Assembly (NCBI GenBank): GCA_030644725.1
Contig: CP130629.1
Span: 4,045,501 to 4,109,500, forward strand
Direction of reading: 5' to 3'
DNA length: 64,000 nt
From: Candidatus Electrothrix communis
GTDB taxonomy: Bacteria; Desulfobacterota; Desulfobulbia; Desulfobulbales; Desulfobulbaceae
Part shown: positions 9,346-18,217 of the stretch, piece after piece
Numbering within the stretch: the stretch's first letter is position 1
How the letters are laid out: every line of letters begins with the position of its first letter
Position numbers and translations under genes: made by a program
Notes under the pieces: generated by a model
The model's database searches: none
What the model was told of the DNA's origin: nothing
What the model saw: the letters and a program-made list of their open reading frames with translations, nothing else

Positions 9346-10569
9346 ATGATTAACGGAGCGGATACTGCTTTTATTTTGGCGGCAGCAGGACTGGTGTTGT
9401 TGATGACCCCTGGGTTAGCCCTGTTTTACGGAGGAATGGTGCGCAGTAAGAATGTACTGGGGACCATTATGCAGAGCCTGATTATGATCTCGCTTATTTC
9501 GTTTGAGTGGGTATATATCGGCTATTCTATGTCCTTTGGCCCGGATGTTGCAGGGCTTACCGGAGATCTTTCCTGGTTCGCTCTCAACGGGGTGACCAAT
9601 GCGCCCAGCCCGGATTATGCAACAACGATTCCGCAAACAGTGTTTATGATCTACCAATGCATGTTTGCGGTGATCACCCCGGCTTTGATCACCGGTGCCT
9701 TTGCCGAACGGGTGAAGTTTTTGCCTTTTGCGATCTTCAGTCTGCTCTGGGCTGTGTTGGTGTACAATCCGGTCTGTCATTGGATTTGGGGCGGTGGTTG
9801 GATGTCTACCCTTGCCACCCCGGTCCTGGATTTTGCCGGTGGTCTGGTGGTGCATGTCACCTGCGGTGCAGCTGCATTAGCCGCGATTATGGTTATCGGT
9901 CCCCGGCAGGGTTTCGGTCGGGAAAATTTTCTCCCGCATAACCTGCCTATGACCATGCTGGGGACCGGGCTGCTGTGGTTCGGGTGGTTTGGTTTTAACG
10001 GAGGGAGCGCCTTGGCAGCGGACGGGGTTGCTGCAACCGCTTTTGTCGCCACTCACCTTGCCGGGATGGCGGGCATGGCCACCTGGACCCTGATGGAATG
10101 GTTTAAACTCGGCAAGCCGACCACCTTGGGTGCTGCATCAGGGGCCATTGCCGGTCTTGCCACAATCACTCCGGCGGCCGGTTTTGTTGGCCCTCATTCG
10201 GCTATCGTTATCGGTCTGATTGCCGGGGTGGTGTGTTTTTTTGCCGTCAGTATGAAATCCAAGTTGGGCTATGATGATTCCCTTGATGTGGTGGGTATTC
10301 ATGGCGTTGGGGGCCTGGTCGGCAGTTTATTGCTGGGTGTCTTTGCTTCCAAGGCGGTCAATCCCGGCGGGGCAGATGGCTTACTGGCCGGAAATACGGC
10401 TCAGCTGGTTTCACAGATGATGGGTGTGGTTGTTGTTGGCGTGTATGCCTTTGTGGTCTCTTGGATTCTTATTAAAATCCTTCATGCGACTCTGGGGATG
10501 CGATTGACCGAAGAGAATGAGGTGCAGGGAATGGATTATAGCGAGCACTCTGAGACCGCCTATAATTAA
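9346..10569 (+). CDS. amtB: Ammonium transporter AmtB
   Basis: A 407-residue inner-membrane ammonium channel with about 11 hydrophobic segments. The twin pore histidines are visible: His170 in GLVVHVTCG and His319 in VVGIHGVGG; Asp162 (LDFAGG) matches the conserved structural Asp. There is no obvious long signal peptide; the N-terminus starts just before the first membrane segment. Ribosome site AGAGGAAGG. The PII gene follows after 125 bp and glnD after that, the classic amtB-glnK linkage in which PII blocks the channel when glutamine is high. Confidence 0.96.
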   Translation: MINGADTAFILAAAGLVLLMTPGLALFYGGMVRSKNVLGTIMQSLIMISLISFEWVYIGYSMSFGPDVAGLTGDLSWFALNGVTNAPSPDYATTIPQTVFMIYQCMFAVITPALITGAFAERVKFLPFAIFSLLWAVLVYNPVCHWIWGGGWMSTLATPVLDFAGGLVVHVTCGAAALAAIMVIGPRQGFGRENFLPHNLPMTMLGTGLLWFGWFGFNGGSALAADGVAATAFVATHLAGMAGMATWTLMEWFKLGKPTTLGAASGAIAGLATITPAAGFVGPHSAIVIGLIAGVVCFFAVSMKSKLGYDDSLDVVGIHGVGGLVGSLLLGVFASKAVNPGGADGLLAGNTAQLVSQMMGVVVVGVYAFVVSWILIKILHATLGMRLTEENEVQGMDYSEHSETAYN

Positions 10570-10651
10570 CAGGCGGTAATCGATTCATTTAACTGTTTCA
10601 ACTTTCGAATTCTCGTTGTATGTTTGCTGCATGGAAGCCGGAACGGGATAC

Positions 10652-10673
10652 TACTCAATAAGTACTCAATAAG
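10652..10673 (+). repeat. Tandem 11-mer before the PII gene
   Basis: TACTCAATAAG occurs twice head to tail, directly before the ribosome site AGGAGAGAG of the PII gene. It could be replication slippage or a protein- or RNA-binding site; no function is known to me. Confidence 0.7.
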
Positions 10674-10679
10674 AAATAA

Positions 10680-11032
<353 letters not shown>

Positions 11033-11033
<1 letters not shown>

Positions 11034-13624
11034 TGTCCTTGGAACTGCATGCACAACGGCAAGCCCTGGAGGAACTCTGGGAGCAGGGGCTGAGCGGCCA
11101 TCAGCTGCTTGAGCAGCATACGGAATTGGTCGATGGTTTTATTATTGATCATTTCAATGCCTCTCCGGCAGTGAGTCAGGCTCGCGGAGAAATCGCCCTT
11201 GTCGCCTTGGGCGGATATGGCCGCCAAGAGCTTTATCCCTATTCTGATGTGGATTTGCTCCTGCTCCATGATCGCAAGTCCAAAAAAGACATGCAGGCGG
11301 TGGCGGAATCCATCCTCTACCCCCTCTGGGATGGCGGATTTGATGTAGGGCATAGTGTGCGTAGCGTGAAAGATGCTGTCCGCTTTGCCAAGGAAGATTT
11401 TATTTTTGAAGTTTCTCTGTTGGATTCCAGGCTGCTGGTAGGCTCAGAATCTCTGTACCGAGAGCTGCTGGATCGCTATCAGAAAAAGATCCTCTACGGT
11501 CAACGGCAGAAGTTTGTTCGGACGATGGATGCAATGTGCGTGGAGCGTCGCCAGAAATACGGTACCCATGCCTACCGTCTGGAGCCCCATGTCAAGGAGG
11601 GGCGAGGCGGTATGCGGGATATCCAGGCCATGCTCTGGACAGCGAAAGCGGTTTTTGGTCTCTCCGGGCTTGATGCTATGGAGGATGCCGGAATGCTGAC
11701 TTCGGTAGATCGTTGCAGTTTTCAGGAATCCTGGAATATGCTGGCCCGGATACGCAATCGACTTCATTATATCAGTCGCCGCCATAACGACCAGATGCAT
11801 TTTGAATTGCAGGAGGAGATGGCTGCCGCTTTCGGCTATGAGGATCGGATGGGCATGTTGGCGGTTGAACACCTGATGCGGGATGTTTACGGGCATCTGC
11901 AAACCATCTCCGTGGTCACGGACCTCTTTTTTGAGCAGGTCAATGAGGTGCTGGGGTTAAGCGAAAAAGACAAGGGCGAGCAGGAGGTTGAACGGGATAT
12001 CTCTGTTCGGGCCAAAACCCTGCGCCTGACAGCCACGGACGGTCAGCTTGCTGAGCGGCCCGTCTTGCTTATGCGTCTTTTTTTACAGGCTGTGCGTAAG
12101 GAGCTGCCTGTTCATCATAGCACTCGTCGGACAGTCACCCGGAACCTGCACTTGGTGGATGACCATTTTCGTTCTTCCAAGCGAGTCGCCAATGCCTTTA
12201 TAGGCCTGCTGACGGGAAAAAATAATCCTGCGTCTGCCTTGGAAACCATGCTGGAAATCGGCCTGCTGCCCGCCTATATTCCGGAATTCGGTGGCGTGGA
12301 GTCCTTGGCCCAGCATGATCTGTATCATATATATACTGTGGATCGCCATCAGATACAGACTGTGGCGGAGCTGCACGCCTTGCGTCAGGAAGAAAAGGAA
12401 CTCTTTGTTTCCCTTTCTGTCCCGAACCTGCTGCATGTGCTGTACTTGGCTGCTCTGCTCCATGATATCGGCAAAGGACAGCGCAAGGATCATTCTGTTT
12501 TAGGGGCGGACCTTATTGACGATGTCGGGCAGAGGATGGGACTGGAAGGGAAAGAGCGCGATACCTTGTCCTTTCTTGTTCGCTACCACCTCTTTCTCCC
12601 GGAAAACGCCCTTCGTCGTGATCTTGAGGATCAGGATTTTATCCGGGATACAGCTGAGCTGATCAAGGAGACAGATTTGCTGATCATGCTCTATCTTTTA
12701 TCTGTTGCTGATTCCAAGGCTACAGGCCCTTCGGCTTGGTCGGCTTGGAAAGCAACGCTGATGGGTGACTTGTTTCTCAAGGTTCGTTCCTGTCTGGAGG
12801 CGGAATGCACCACTGAGAGCGATGTTGAGCAGGGCGAGGAGCAGGGAGCGGATTGGTTGCGGGAGCAAATCAATGAGCTGCTTCAGCCTGATGAGGCTCC
12901 GTTGCGGATAGCTGTGGAAGAGCTGCCGTCAGATTATCTGGTTAGTTTTACGCCGGAAGCGGTTCTGCAGCATTTGCGCCTTCATCGGGATCAGGCAACA
13001 GTCCTTCAGCAGAAAGTACTGCTTTTTCCGGAAAAGAAACAGGGATCCTGGCCGCTTCTCATGCTTTGTCGAGACAGGCAGGGCTTGTTAGCCAAGCTGT
13101 GCGGAGTGCTGGCCCTCCATAATCTCTCGGTGTTGGCTGCTCGGATTTTTACCTGGCCTGACGGAACCGTGGTGGATATGCTGGACCTGGCCCCTGAGGC
13201 GGTAATTGCATTTGATGAGCAGGATTGGAACGGCTTGGAACAGGATATGAATCAGGCGGTCAATTATCGTCTGGATGTCGGGCGAAAACTGTATAACAAG
13301 CTGGAATCCTCGATCCACAGGCGGCGACGTCAGGTGCAGCAGCTGGCCAATAAGGTGATTATCGATAATGACGCCTCGACTCGCCATACGGTTATGGAGG
13401 TTTATGGTGATGATCAGCCCGGGACCCTTTATCAGCTGACCCAGACCCTGTCTGACTTTCATTTGAATATTCATCGGGCCAGAATAGCCACCGAGGTTGA
13501 ACAGCTCATAGATATTTTTTATGTGACCACAGAAGATCAAGAGAAAATAAGCAATAAAGAGCTGCTTGATAGGGTTAAAGATGCCTTGTTCCGTGTTATC
13601 TGTGATGGGGAAGAGGGGCTGTAA
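11033..13624 (+). CDS. glnD: Bifunctional [protein-PII] uridylyltransferase/uridylyl-removing enzyme
   Basis: An 863-residue glutamine sensor that adds UMP to PII and removes it. Domains in order: nucleotidyltransferase with GGYGR (residues 60-64) and the catalytic pair Asp72/Asp74 (YSDVDLLLL); GlnD helical region (about 160-320); HD domain for UMP removal with LLHDIGKG (His477-Asp478); two C-terminal ACT domains for glutamine binding (about 690-770 and 790-860). All key residues are present. It starts inside the PII stop codon. Coupling with PII is direct; its usual second target pathway, GlnE-driven adenylylation, has no substrate Tyr in the glnA gene downstream. Confidence 0.95.
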
Positions 13625-13636
13625 AACGTTTGATTA

Positions 13637-13659
13637 TCCGGCCTGCCGGAATTTTTTTT
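13637..13659 (+). terminator. Terminator behind glnD
   Basis: TCCGGCCTGCCGGA (stem TCCGG/CCGGA) followed by ATTTTTTTT, 13 bp after the glnD stop. It should separate glnD from glnA transcription. Confidence 0.75.
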
Positions 13660-13665
13660 GTAATA

Positions 13666-13692
13666 CTCCTCCTCCCCTCTGGGGAGGAGGAG
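13666..13692 (+). promoter_or_regulatory. Strong 12-bp hairpin in the glnA leader
   Basis: CTCCTCCTCCCC and GGGGAGGAGGAG form a perfect 12-bp stem with loop TCT. No T-run follows, so this is not a standard terminator. It lies directly behind the glnD terminator and about 95 bp before glnA. It could be a leader structure or mRNA stabiliser; role unknown. Confidence 0.6.
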
Positions 13693-13723
13693 CAAGAGAT
13701 AAACAAGAGATGAAAGCTGCGTT

Positions 13724-13755
13724 GGGCGACTCTCAGGAGTCACCCGGTATTTTTA
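13724..13755 (+). promoter_or_regulatory. Second leader hairpin before glnA (attenuator-like)
   Basis: GGGCGACTC and GAGTCACCC form an imperfect stem (GACTC/GAGTC plus GGG/CCC) around loop TCAG, followed by GGTATTTTTATG. The stem plus short T-run lies 32 bp before the glnA start, so it might work as an attenuator. Inference only. Confidence 0.4.
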
Positions 13756-13787
13756 TGTAACCACCTAAATGTAATAAGGAGATCAAA

Positions 13788-15134
13788 ATGGGCTGCAACA
13801 ATAATACGACTCGTGAAGAGATCATGAAAATTATCGAGGAGCAGAATGTGCATTTCTTTCGGCTCCAGTTTGTTGATATTCTTGGAAATATGAAGAATAT
13901 CGCCATTCCGCTGAGCCAGATCGAGAAAGCCCTGGACGGTATGATGATGTTTGACGGCTCCTCAATTGACGGTTTTGTCCGTATTGAAGAATCAGACATG
14001 TACCTGAAGCCGGATTATGACACCTTCACCGTCCTGCCCTGGAGAAACCAGAGCGGCACCAATGCAGCTCGGATCATCTGTGATGTGGCCAAGTCTGACG
14101 GTACGCCCTTTGATGGCTGCCCGCGTAACAACTTGAAGCGTGTTCTTGCTGAGGCCAAAGACATGGGTTACACCATGAACGTAGGAACCGAAGCAGAGTT
14201 CTTCCTGTTTGAGCTGAACGAAGACGGGACCGGCAGCACTGTTACTCATGATGTGGCTGGATACTTTGATGTTGATCCTGCTGATAAGGGGATCAACTGT
14301 CGCCGTGATATCATCGAAACCCTGGAAGCTATGGGTTTTGAGATTGAGGCTTCTCACCACGAGGTTGCTGAAGGACAGCATGAGGTTAACTTTAAATATG
14401 CTGATGCCCTGGCAGCCGCAGATAATACCTTGACCTTCAAGTGGGTTGTTCGTTCTATCGCTGCTGAGTACGGTCTCCATGCCACCTTCATGCCTAAACC
14501 GGTTTTTGGTATCAACGGTTCTGGTATGCATTGTAACCAATCCCTGTTTAACGCAGACGGCACCAATGCCTTCTTTGACGAGAATGGTCCGCTGAAGCTT
14601 TCCGAGACCGCGTATCATTACATTGCAGGTATGGCGAAGAATGCTAAGGGATTTGCTGCAATTACCAATCCGCTGGTTAACTCCTACAAGAGACTGGTTC
14701 CGGGCTACGAGGCTCCGGTGTACGTTGCCTGGTCTGCTTCCAACCGTTCTGCTTTGATTCGTATTCCGGCTTCACGTGGAGTGGGAACCCGTACTGAAGT
14801 ACGCTGTCCGGATCCTGCCTGTAACCCGTATCTGGCCTTTGCCATGATGCTGAACTCCGGTTTGGACGGTATCAAGAATAAGCTGGAAGCTCCGAGCCCA
14901 GTTGATCAGGATATCTTCTCCATGACTGCTGCTGAGAAGGAAGCTGCTGGTATCGAGAGTCTGCCTGCAAGCCTGAAAGACGCTCTTGATATCCTCAGAG
15001 AGAATCCTATTGCCAAAGAGGCTTTGGGTGAGCATATCTTTGATATGTTTCTGGAGAACAAGGAGAAAGAGTGGGATTCCTACCGTACAGCGGTTACTGA
15101 CTGGGAATTGGAGAATTATCTGAACACGTACTAG
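13788..15134 (+). CDS. glnA: Glutamine synthetase type I (GSI-alpha-like)
   Basis: A 448-residue glutamine synthetase that makes glutamine from glutamate, ammonia and ATP. The beta-grasp N-domain carries [18 protein letters not shown]; the catalytic domain has EAEFFLF, the [11 protein letters not shown] metal/glutamate site, [12 protein letters not shown] and the ATP-site segment NRSALIRIP. Length and the absence of the 25-residue GSI-beta insert match GSI-alpha. The adenylylation loop reads [10 protein letters not shown], with Phe where GSI-beta has the modified Tyr, so GlnE control is not expected. AAGGAG lies before ATG 13788; a second in-frame ATG follows at 13824. Terminators flank it, so it is monocistronic. 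Confidence 0.95.
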   Translation: MGCNNNTTREEIMKIIEEQNVHFFRLQFVDILGNMKNIAIPLSQIEKALDGMMMFDGSSIDGFVRIEESDMYLKPDYDTFTVLPWRNQSGTNAARIICDVAKSDGTPFDGCPRNNLKRVLAEAKDMGYTMNVGTEAEFFLFELNEDGTGSTVTHDVAGYFDVDPADKGINCRRDIIETLEAMGFEIEASHHEVAEGQHEVNFKYADALAAADNTLTFKWVVRSIAAEYGLHATFMPKPVFGINGSGMHCNQSLFNADGTNAFFDENGPLKLSETAYHYIAGMAKNAKGFAAITNPLVNSYKRLVPGYEAPVYVAWSASNRSALIRIPASRGVGTRTEVRCPDPACNPYLAFAMMLNSGLDGIKNKLEAPSPVDQDIFSMTAAEKEAAGIESLPASLKDALDILRENPIAKEALGEHIFDMFLENKEKEWDSYRTAVTDWELENYLNTY

Positions 15135-15182
15135 CAGTCCTGCTCCGCGATGTACTCGCGGATGCATAAAAAGACTGATAGA

Positions 15183-15220
15183 GGGCGGCTTTCACTGAGT
15201 GAGAGTTGCCCTTTTTTTTT
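15183..15220 (+). terminator. Terminator behind glnA
   Basis: GGGCGGCTTTCAC and GTGAGAGTTGCCC form a 13-bp stem (with G-U pairs) and are followed by nine T. Confidence 0.85.
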
Positions 15221-15385
15221 GGTTTTTCGAGAACGTCGGAGTGACCCTATTGATTTACAAATCCCTCTTGCAGCTTGATTCAACAGCACATCGGTGACAT
15301 TCATTGAACCATATATGCGAATTTAACCCTAGGCACTTGCGGTGTTTCGAGCGGTTAAACATCATCGACAGCACCGCATTCCTGC

Positions 15386-15413
15386 TTGACAGAGCAGTTG
15401 GACATACTATAAA
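15386..15413 (+). promoter_or_regulatory. Sigma-70 promoter of the TetR/RND operon
   Basis: TTGACA (15386-15391) and TATAAA (15408-15413) with a 16-bp spacer, 130 bp before the tetR-type gene. A perfect palindrome starts directly after the -10 box. Confidence 0.7.
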
Positions 15414-15429
15414 GTGAATGGAAATTCAC
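15414..15429 (+). promoter_or_regulatory. Probable TetR operator palindrome
   Basis: GTGAATGGAAATTCAC: perfect 6-bp arms around GGAA, abutting the -10 box and covering the expected transcription start. That placement is typical of autoregulated TetR-family operators. Binding by the gene product 15543-16205 is inferred. Confidence 0.6.
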
Positions 15430-15542
15430 ATTATGAATATATCCTGCAAGGTGAATTGAAAAGGCATGCGATTGCCGAAAAAAGAAAGATCATCTGTGGT
15501 CTTCAGGATGATGACAAGCAATAATCAGGTAGGAAGTGTTTT

Positions 15543-16205
15543 ATGCCGGAAAAAAAACTCTCTCGCCGAGAACGGGAAAAACAGCAGCAGCGCAAGGAGA
15601 TGCTTGCAGCCGCTATGCAACTTTTTTCTGAAAAAGGCTATCATAATGCCTCAATGCAGGAAATTGCCGAGCAGGCCGAGTTCGCTGTGGGCACTCTGTA
15701 CAAGTTTTTCAAAAATAAGGAAGACATGTACAAGGCCCTGGTTACCGAACAGGCAGATCGGTTTCATGTGGCCCTGTGCGCAGCTCTTGAGACCTCAGAG
15801 GATGAGGTTGAGCAGTTACGCAATTATATCCAGGTAAAGGGCGAGGTTTTTATGCATAATGATTCCTTTATCCGCCTGTATTTTGCCGAGACACGAGGTG
15901 CAAGCTTTAACATTAAGGCGGGCTTGGACAGTGAGTTGCGGGACCGGCATTATCAGATGGTGCAACGCGTTGCCGCTGTTTTTGCTCGTGGCATGGAAAG
16001 GGGTCGTTTTCAGCGGATTGCCGAGCCGTATCACCTAGCGGTTGCTTTGGACACCCTTTGTAATGCTTTTCTCACCAACTGGCTGGAAGGTCTTGATTCT
16101 TATCCTGAATCCCCGGACATTATTTTAAATATTTTCTTTCAGGGACTTATGGTTCCTGAATCCTCTGTTATTTCTGAGAGAACAACGAATACTACCCTGG
16201 AGTAA
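15543..16205 (+). CDS. TetR/AcrR-family transcriptional regulator
   Basis: A 220-residue regulator. The N-terminal helix-turn-helix spans about residues 20-65 (MQEIAEQAEFAVGTLYKFFK, recognition helix VGTLYKFF). The remaining residues form the variable ligand-binding domain. It is preceded by a good promoter with an overlapping palindrome and by AGGAAG before ATG. The adaptor gene of an RND pump begins 2 bp after its stop, so it very likely represses itself and the pump until a ligand binds. The ligand cannot be told from sequence. Confidence 0.9.
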   Translation: MPEKKLSRREREKQQQRKEMLAAAMQLFSEKGYHNASMQEIAEQAEFAVGTLYKFFKNKEDMYKALVTEQADRFHVALCAALETSEDEVEQLRNYIQVKGEVFMHNDSFIRLYFAETRGASFNIKAGLDSELRDRHYQMVQRVAAVFARGMERGRFQRIAEPYHLAVALDTLCNAFLTNWLEGLDSYPESPDIILNIFFQGLMVPESSVISERTTNTTLE

Positions 16206-16207
16206 CT

Positions 16208-17572
16208 ATGAACAATTTATATACCTTACGCACATGGAGCCTCTTGTTTGTGGCTCTGGCAGGCAGTCTTTTGCTGTCCGGCTGTGAGCAGAAGGGGCTA
16301 CCTGGTTGGCTGAAACCGCTGACCGGCCTGTTTGCAGCAAAGGAACAACAGGGTCCAGGGCCGCAACGTCCTGCACCGGCAGTCTCTTTTATTATTATGC
16401 AGCCGCAGCAGGTCGTGCTGACGAATGAGCTGCCCGGTCGGACCTCGGCTTTTCGGACTGCGGAGATCCGACCTCAGGTCAGCGGTATTATCCAAGAACG
16501 CTTGTTCACTGAAGGCTCGAATGTCAATGCGGGTGATGTTCTGTACCGGCTTGATCCGTCGTCCTTTCAGGCGGCCTTAGATAATGCCGAAGCTAATCTC
16601 TTGGCCTCAAAAAGAGCTGTGGACCGGGCCAAAGCTGCACTGAGAGCGAGTCAAGCGGATATTGGTCGGATCAAAGCCAAGCTTTCCCTGGCCCGCTCTG
16701 ACAGTAAACGCTATGAGCAGTCCTTTAAGCAAAAGATCGTTTCTGCGGCCCAGCGTGATCAGGCCGCAACTGGGGCTGTCGTGGCCGAGGCTGAATTGGC
16801 ATCGGCCCAGGCCCAGGTGGAGAGCAGTCGTAGTGCCATTGCTGCTGCCCAGGCCGCCGTTCAGCAGGCAGAGGCAGCTGTGCAAACCGCTGAGATCAAT
16901 CTTGGCTATACCAAGGTGACGGCTCCTATTTCTGGTCGGATCGGTATTTCCAATGTGACCGAGGGAGCCGTGGTCACGGCCTATCAGCCGAAACCGATGG
17001 CTGTTATCCAGCAGATGGATCCCATTTATGCTGATGTGCCCCAGGCAGCAACCAAGATGCTTTCTTTGCGAAAGGAGGGCCTTAAAGAGGGGCGTGAGGA
17101 ACAGAATAAGGTAAAACTCCTGCTGGAAGACGGCAGTGCCTATCCGCAGGACGGCACCCTGCAATTCAGCGATGTAACGGTTAATCCGACTACGGGGTCT
17201 GTCACTCTGCGGGCGGTTTTTCCTAATCCGGATCGGATGCTTTTACCGGGCATGTTTGTCCGCACGGTTATCCAGGAGGGCATTCGGGAGCAGGCTTTGT
17301 TGGTGCCGCAACAGGGTGTGTCCCGTAATCCCAAGGGCGATCCTTTTGCCCTGATCGTCAATGGGGAGAGCAAGGCTGAATACCGCCCGTTGGTGCTTGA
17401 GCGGGCTATTGATGATCAATGGCTGGTGACTGAGGGGCTTGCAGCGGGTGATAAGGTTATCGTCGAGGGATTGCTGATGCTGCGTCCTGGTACGGTGGTT
17501 AATGCGAGTCTGTTTGGTGAAAAGCCGCCGGGTGGTGGTGCTCCGCAGAAAGGGGGCGGAGACGGGCATTGA
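16208..17572 (+). CDS. RND efflux periplasmic adaptor (AcrA/MexA-like)
   Basis: A 454-residue membrane-fusion protein linking the inner-membrane pump to the outer-membrane channel. Residues 1-26 form a lipoprotein signal with lipobox LLSGC. After a Pro-rich linker come the biotinyl-lipoyl half (VSGIIQERLFTEGSNVNAGD), a long Ala/Gln-rich alpha hairpin (about 115-230), the second lipoyl half (TKVTAPISGRIG), beta-barrel and membrane-proximal domains (VTVNPTTGSVTLRAVFPNP). It ends in a Gly/Pro-rich tail. It belongs to the operon with tetR upstream and the pump and channel downstream, though a 645-bp repeat-rich gap separates it from the pump gene. Confidence 0.93.
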   Translation: MNNLYTLRTWSLLFVALAGSLLLSGCEQKGLPGWLKPLTGLFAAKEQQGPGPQRPAPAVSFIIMQPQQVVLTNELPGRTSAFRTAEIRPQVSGIIQERLFTEGSNVNAGDVLYRLDPSSFQAALDNAEANLLASKRAVDRAKAALRASQADIGRIKAKLSLARSDSKRYEQSFKQKIVSAAQRDQAATGAVVAEAELASAQAQVESSRSAIAAAQAAVQQAEAAVQTAEINLGYTKVTAPISGRIGISNVTEGAVVTAYQPKPMAVIQQMDPIYADVPQAATKMLSLRKEGLKEGREEQNKVKLLLEDGSAYPQDGTLQFSDVTVNPTTGSVTLRAVFPNPDRMLLPGMFVRTVIQEGIREQALLVPQQGVSRNPKGDPFALIVNGESKAEYRPLVLERAIDDQWLVTEGLAAGDKVIVEGLLMLRPGTVVNASLFGEKPPGGGAPQKGGGDGH

Positions 17573-17587
17573 GCTATTTGTAGAAGG

Positions 17588-17746
17588 GTGAGAGCTACGT
17601 TCGCTCTTGAAGGTCAAGCAGTGGCGATATGGAATACCTACAGGCTGCTGGCCTACATCGCCGACCAGCAGGGCGACAGCAGCCGGGCTGCTGAATACCA
17701 CGCCAAGGCGGAGCGGGCCTTTGCGCCGTATGTTGGCGGGGAATGA
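17588..17746 (+). pseudogene. C-terminal remnant of a TPR-type protein
   Basis: One frame here reads without stop for about 52 codons and ends with YIADQQGDSSRAAEYHAKAE and then a TGA at 17744. The pattern of small and aromatic residues is that of a last tetratricopeptide repeat of a larger protein. There is no start codon with a ribosome site and no upstream coding part, because the adaptor gene stops 16 bp before. I read it as a leftover 3' end of a gene lost by rearrangement. Confidence 0.45.
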
Positions 17747-17754
17747 TTGGGGAT

Positions 17755-18160
17755 GCGTAGGGGCGGTACCTGTGTGTTCGCCCTTTCCAGGCAACACGCA
17801 ACAGCGTCCCGGAGGGACAGCACGGGAATAGCCCGGTGTTTCAACGCCGGGCCGGGAGATCGCTGCACCACACCCAGGGTTAAAACCCTGGGCTAAGTTC
17901 GCAACGTCCCTACGGGACGGACATCCTGAGCAAAGACAAAGGCCGCCGTCATCCGCGTCATGTTGGAGGGAATCACCGAGAGCGGCAGGTAGGGGCAGGT
18001 CCCTGTGCCTGCCCGGTTCCGCCCGGAACAAACGTCATCCGGGCAATCACGGGGGATTGCCCCTACGGTACGATAACGGCATAATGTTCTGTAGGGTGCG
18101 GACCTACGTGTCCGCCCTTATTATTCAGGGTAGACACACAGGTCTACCCCTACAAAAATA
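17755..18160. repeat. Cluster of dispersed palindromic repeats between adaptor and pump genes
   Basis: At least four hairpin units: GTAGGGGCGGTACCTGTG...TTCGCCC (about 17757), CCCAGGGTTAAAACCCTGGG (17872), GTCCCTACGGGAC (17907) and paired GTAGGGGCAGGTCCC...CTGCCC plus GGGCAATC...GATTGCCCC units (17988-18160). No gene is supported in this part of the gap. These elements split the efflux operon. Confidence 0.75.
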
Positions 18161-18217
18161 TATTCAAAATCAATTGTACAACCGAATGATTAATCAAGCA
18201 CCCATAAGGAGCCACTG

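Noticed and set aside
13637-13787. Glutamine (glnA) riboswitch
   Set aside because: I could not find the conserved core of that RNA class; only simple hairpins are seen.
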